Positions 60,858 through 64,000 of a stretch of 64,000 nt of DNA are shown here, one piece after another. The stretch spans positions 8,369 through 72,368 of the forward strand of contig CH003028.1 in assembly GCA_000149265.1 (NCBI GenBank), written 5' to 3'. The position numbers and the translations under genes are program-made. Each line of letters starts with the position of its first letter. The stretch's first letter is position 1. This DNA is from Ciona savignyi (lineage: Eukaryota; Chordata; Ascidiacea; Phlebobranchia; Cionidae). A model generated the notes under the pieces. It saw nothing but the letters and a program-made list of their open reading frames with translations, made no database searches and had not been told where the DNA came from.

Positions 60858-62668
60858 ACTAGAGAGTGTCAACCACGTGTTTAACCACCACTTTTTGTAA
60901 AACACATGTTGTATGCCATTTATTCATGCTACATGGTCCCTAACCACAATTTGTTTTTTATACACCGAGTATGTAGTTTGTTTCTGCAAGCATAAACGCA
61001 TGGGTCTCAGAGTTATTAGACCAAACTTAATTTCCATAATGATTAAAAAAGATAAATCGTGTTATATTGACGAAAATTTTCCAAAAATGTTTTAAAATAA
61101 AACTTCATTTCAAGCGCTGTAGTGAAATAAAGCTAAATTCGAAAAACAACCCGATTTGTTTTTCATGGCTTCAGGGAATTCCCTATGAATTTAGAACATA
61201 AGTTTTTATTTTTATATTTTTGGGCCATGTTATCTAACAATTCTTAAAATTTCAATCCGATTTGACGACTCCTTGTTGTTGGAGATATCCTTGCGATGTG
61301 TCATGCCTGTCACAATCATGAGGAACATATCTTCGTTTTTTATGGAAATTACCCTAAGTAAATGTTTTCTTTCTTTTAATTGCCACAAAGTGACTAAAAT
61401 ACTAACATTTTACCAAATTTGATCAAAATTAGAGCAGTCGTTTACGCGCTATTCACAAAAAAAAACTATTTATTAGAGAGAAAAAATACCGTTTTGGAGT
61501 TGAACATCTTAGGGAAATTTACCCCAGATTTATCACTCAAAATTTTGGTTTTTGCATATCTAGACTAAGTTGTCTAACAAATGACAAAGTTTCATTGCGA
61601 TTTCATTACTCCTTCTGGTAGATGTCGGACGCCATGCCATGCCTGTGACAATCATGATTTCTGAGAACAAAATTTTATTTTTTAGAATATTTCCCCAGGT
61701 AATATTTTTTATTTCTTCAGTGTTAAATCAGTGACTAATGCCCTTACATTCCACTAAATATGATTAAAATTGGAGCAGCTGTTCAAGCGATATGACCAAA
61801 AAAGCATTTTTTAGAAAAAAATATCATTTTGGTGTTTAACGTTCCAAGGGAATTACCCTAGATTTATTACCCAAAGTTTTGATTTCTGCATATCTAGACC
61901 ATGGTGTCTAACAAAAAGCAAATTTTTATTGCGATTCCATTACTCCTTTTGGTAGATATCGGAGCGACATACCATGCCAGTCACAATCATCATTCGAGAA
62001 CAAAATCTTATTTTTAGGGTAATTCCCTAAGTAATTTTTTTAATTTCTTGTGAAATCAGTGACAAAAGCACTTACATTCCACCAAATCTGATTAAAATTG
62101 AAGCAGCCGTTCAAGCGCTATGCCCAAAAAATATAATTTTTTAGGAAAAAATACCGTTTTGGTTTTTAACGTCTCAGGGGAATTCCCTTTAATTTATCAC
62201 CGAAAATTTTGGTTTGTGCATATCTAGACGAGACCATGTTGGTTAACAAATCACACAGACTTATTGCGATTCCATTAACCCTTTTGGTAGATGTCGGGCG
62301 ACATGGCATGCCTGTCACAAGTGTCACAATCATCACTTAAGAACAAAAGCTTATTATTTAGGGTATTTCCCTATGTACTTTTTTATTTCTTCAGTGTTAA
62401 ATCACTGACTACTGCACTAAAATTCCACCAAATCTGATTCAAATTGGATCAGCCTTTCAAACGCTATGCCCAAAAAAGCTAATTTTTTAGAAAAAAATGC
62501 CGTTTTGGTTTTTAACGTCTCAGGGGAATTCCCCTGAATTTATCACCCAAAATTTTGGTTTCTGCATATCTAAATCTTATTGTCCCACAAATCACAAAGT
62601 TTTATTGCGATTCCATTAACCCTTCTGGTAGATGTCGGAGCGACATGCCATGCATATCAAGCGTTTGA
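60858..62668 (+). mobile_element. Satellite-bearing mobile element (about four 336-bp units)
   Basis: The head (ctagagagtgtcaaccacg, then accaccactttttgtaaaac and caccgagtatgtagtttg) is followed by tandem units of about 336 bp. The marker ccatgcctgtcacaatcat recurs at about 61,300, 61,635, 61,970 and 62,305, and a truncated one at 62,645 ends in tcaagcgtttga. Each unit carries gaagcagccgttcaagcgct, ggggaattccc and ggtagatgtcgg. No coding frame. A non-autonomous element with an internal satellite, perhaps Helentron-like, is the best fit; terminal structure is not diagnostic. Confidence 0.8.
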
Positions 62669-62674
62669 CGTTTT

Positions 62675-63035
62675 ACACTTTGCGCCGTAGAATTTATCAT
62701 GGCCAAGGTCAGGTACTTCTGGTATAGTTTAACCCTATATTTCACTGCATTAACGCAATATCCACGAAGTGCCTTGCCAAAATCACTAAAAACGATTTCT
62801 CCTGGCTTTGATTCCCAAAATTTCACATAACTGACTGCACTTTGCCGTTGGGCAACTGATTAAAAAACGGACCTTAGATATACACAGCAAATTTATTTTA
62901 ATAAAGAATGGTAGATATATATATCCAATCCATTGAACTTAAAGCATTGAAGACGAAGAAAGCAAGCTACCGGGGCCGGGGGGATCCGAGTATTTTCTTC
63001 CGACAATATCTATGCCATGCGGAAAGTAGCTGAGA
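62675..63035. repeat. Dispersed repeat shared with 45.4-45.65 kb
   Basis: Second copy of the repeat upstream of 7TM copy 2; the order of shared blocks is kept. Located between the satellite-bearing element and PARL. Confidence 0.6.
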
Positions 63036-63270
63036 TCCGGACTTTGCGTACCAACTACAATAATATATGGGTTGGTTAGGCGGAAGTTCAAAGATCAAGT
63101 TTGGTCGGATCTACACACGCGCACACACACATTCGCAGACCGACGGACACTTGGTTGTTTCTTTACAGTGAGCAGACAGTCGCAAAATCGCATATGAGTG
63201 ACTACCTTAACTAACTTTCAACTAGATAGCGTGTGGTCACAAGTTTAATTTCAAGATAAAACCGACTCAC

Positions 63271-63890
63271 ATTCCAAAGAGAAGGCCGGCAAGGTGCCCA
63301 GCGTGATCAATAACGGTATATCTCCACTTGGTAAAGGCGCCGATCAGCAGGCCAGCGGCATCAAACAGAGCGATTCCTTTTATTGCGGAGTCTGCAGTGA
63401 AGCTCCAGTTGGGTAAGAACACGATGCTGATCCGACTCTCTGGGACTTTGGTGCAGATGTAGCCGATCAAACCCATGATCGCACCTGTAGATTTAACACC
63501 CTTTTAGATAATTTAGTCGGAAAAAGCGTTCGTTTGTGAGTTTGAAGCTAGACGGTGGTTTGGTTGGTTTGAAATGGATGGATAATCACTTTAACCTAGT
63601 GGGATAATAGGTTGAGGAGTAGAAATGGGTTAATCATGTATTACACAATGGAATAACTCGTATATAAAATCTTACGGTTGCCCATGTGATAACATGCTTT
63701 CCCACTCACCAGAAGTGAATTTAAATACAATAGCTTTACCACTGAAAAAGCTACCTGAAGCACCAAGAGAGGGAATACTGATTCCACCAATGAGTTTTAT
63801 AGCAAAGCTTCCAAATCCTGACACAACTGCAGCGGAGAAGTAGAACGGGTACAAGTAGTTCGATTGTTCTGAAGCTAACACCTCCCTGCC
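63271..63890 (-). CDS. PARL: PARL, mitochondrial rhomboid protease (two internal exons)
   Basis: Exons 63890-63755 and 63484-63271 join in phase and encode 116 complete codons. PARL is an intramembrane serine protease of the inner mitochondrial membrane that cleaves PINK1 and PGAM5 among others. The first exon ends in PSLGASG, completed as GASGAI across the join, which holds the catalytic serine. The second has YICTKVPESRISIVFLPNWS, ALFDAAGLLIG and DHAGHLAGLLFG, which holds the catalytic histidine. Upstream exons (targeting peptide and first spans) lie beyond the right edge. The last exon should lie below 63,271 but was not found, and the donor after LLFG is good (gtgagt). Between 62,670 and 63,270 only a repeat is seen, so the last intron may be long. 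Confidence 0.92.
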
Positions 63891-64000
63891 CTGTTAAAAG
63901 TAAAGAAACAGGAATTGCGGTCGATTGTTAAAGTTTACTGGCTGAAAATAACATACGATGATATACTTGGTGGAAAGTAGTACTACGCTGACAATTCTGA

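Overview
The window is AT-rich animal DNA. It has spliced genes with GT-AG introns, high transposon and SINE density, two assembly gaps, and gene content found only in eukaryotes. Short genes, very short spacing at one gene pair and tRNA-derived SINEs with an (atcct)n tail fit a tunicate such as Ciona. That is an inference from overall character, not a database match.

Layout. 0.2-1.1 kb: a piggyBac-like element. 1.35-4.3 kb (-): DIMT1, an 18S rRNA dimethyltransferase whose 3' end lies outside the window. 4.87-6.46 kb (+): CNIH4. 7.45-17.16 kb (-): WDR26 in 13 coding exons. CNIH4 and WDR26 converge, as I recall they do in human. Directly upstream of WDR26, an unidentified gene ends 16 nt before the WDR26 start codon, which looks like a tunicate operon. 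19-26 kb is gene-poor and carries small inverted-repeat elements. 26.5-27.6 kb (+): a lectin gene joining an H-type and a C-type lectin domain, with a frameshift. 32.0-34.7 kb (+): HMG-CoA reductase. 35.2-38.5 kb (-): RCE1, the CAAX prenyl protease. 40.2-41.2 and 46.1-47.0 kb (+): two near-identical seven-transmembrane genes from a segmental duplication, with a nested transposon inserted after copy 1. 48.0-55.3 kb (-): a FUT8-type alpha-1,6-fucosyltransferase. 55.6-59.4 kb: a SINE split by a hAT-like element that contains a Kolobok-like element, which carries a THAP frame and, on the opposite strand, a P2X7-type cysteine-rich domain. 59.9 kb (-): an asparaginyl-tRNA synthetase fragment. 63.3-63.9 kb (-): two exons of the mitochondrial rhomboid protease PARL.

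Connections. HMGCR makes the mevalonate from which prenyl groups derive, and RCE1 processes prenylated CAAX proteins; the two genes are convergent neighbours. A second theme is mobile DNA. Three copies of one element type share a head region, followed by one to about four 336-bp tandem units, and they sit at 30.0, 50.3-52.2 (inverted) and 60.9-62.7 kb. Exon coordinates were set by reading the sequence, matching remembered family motifs and requiring compatible splice phases. No alignment or expression data were used.
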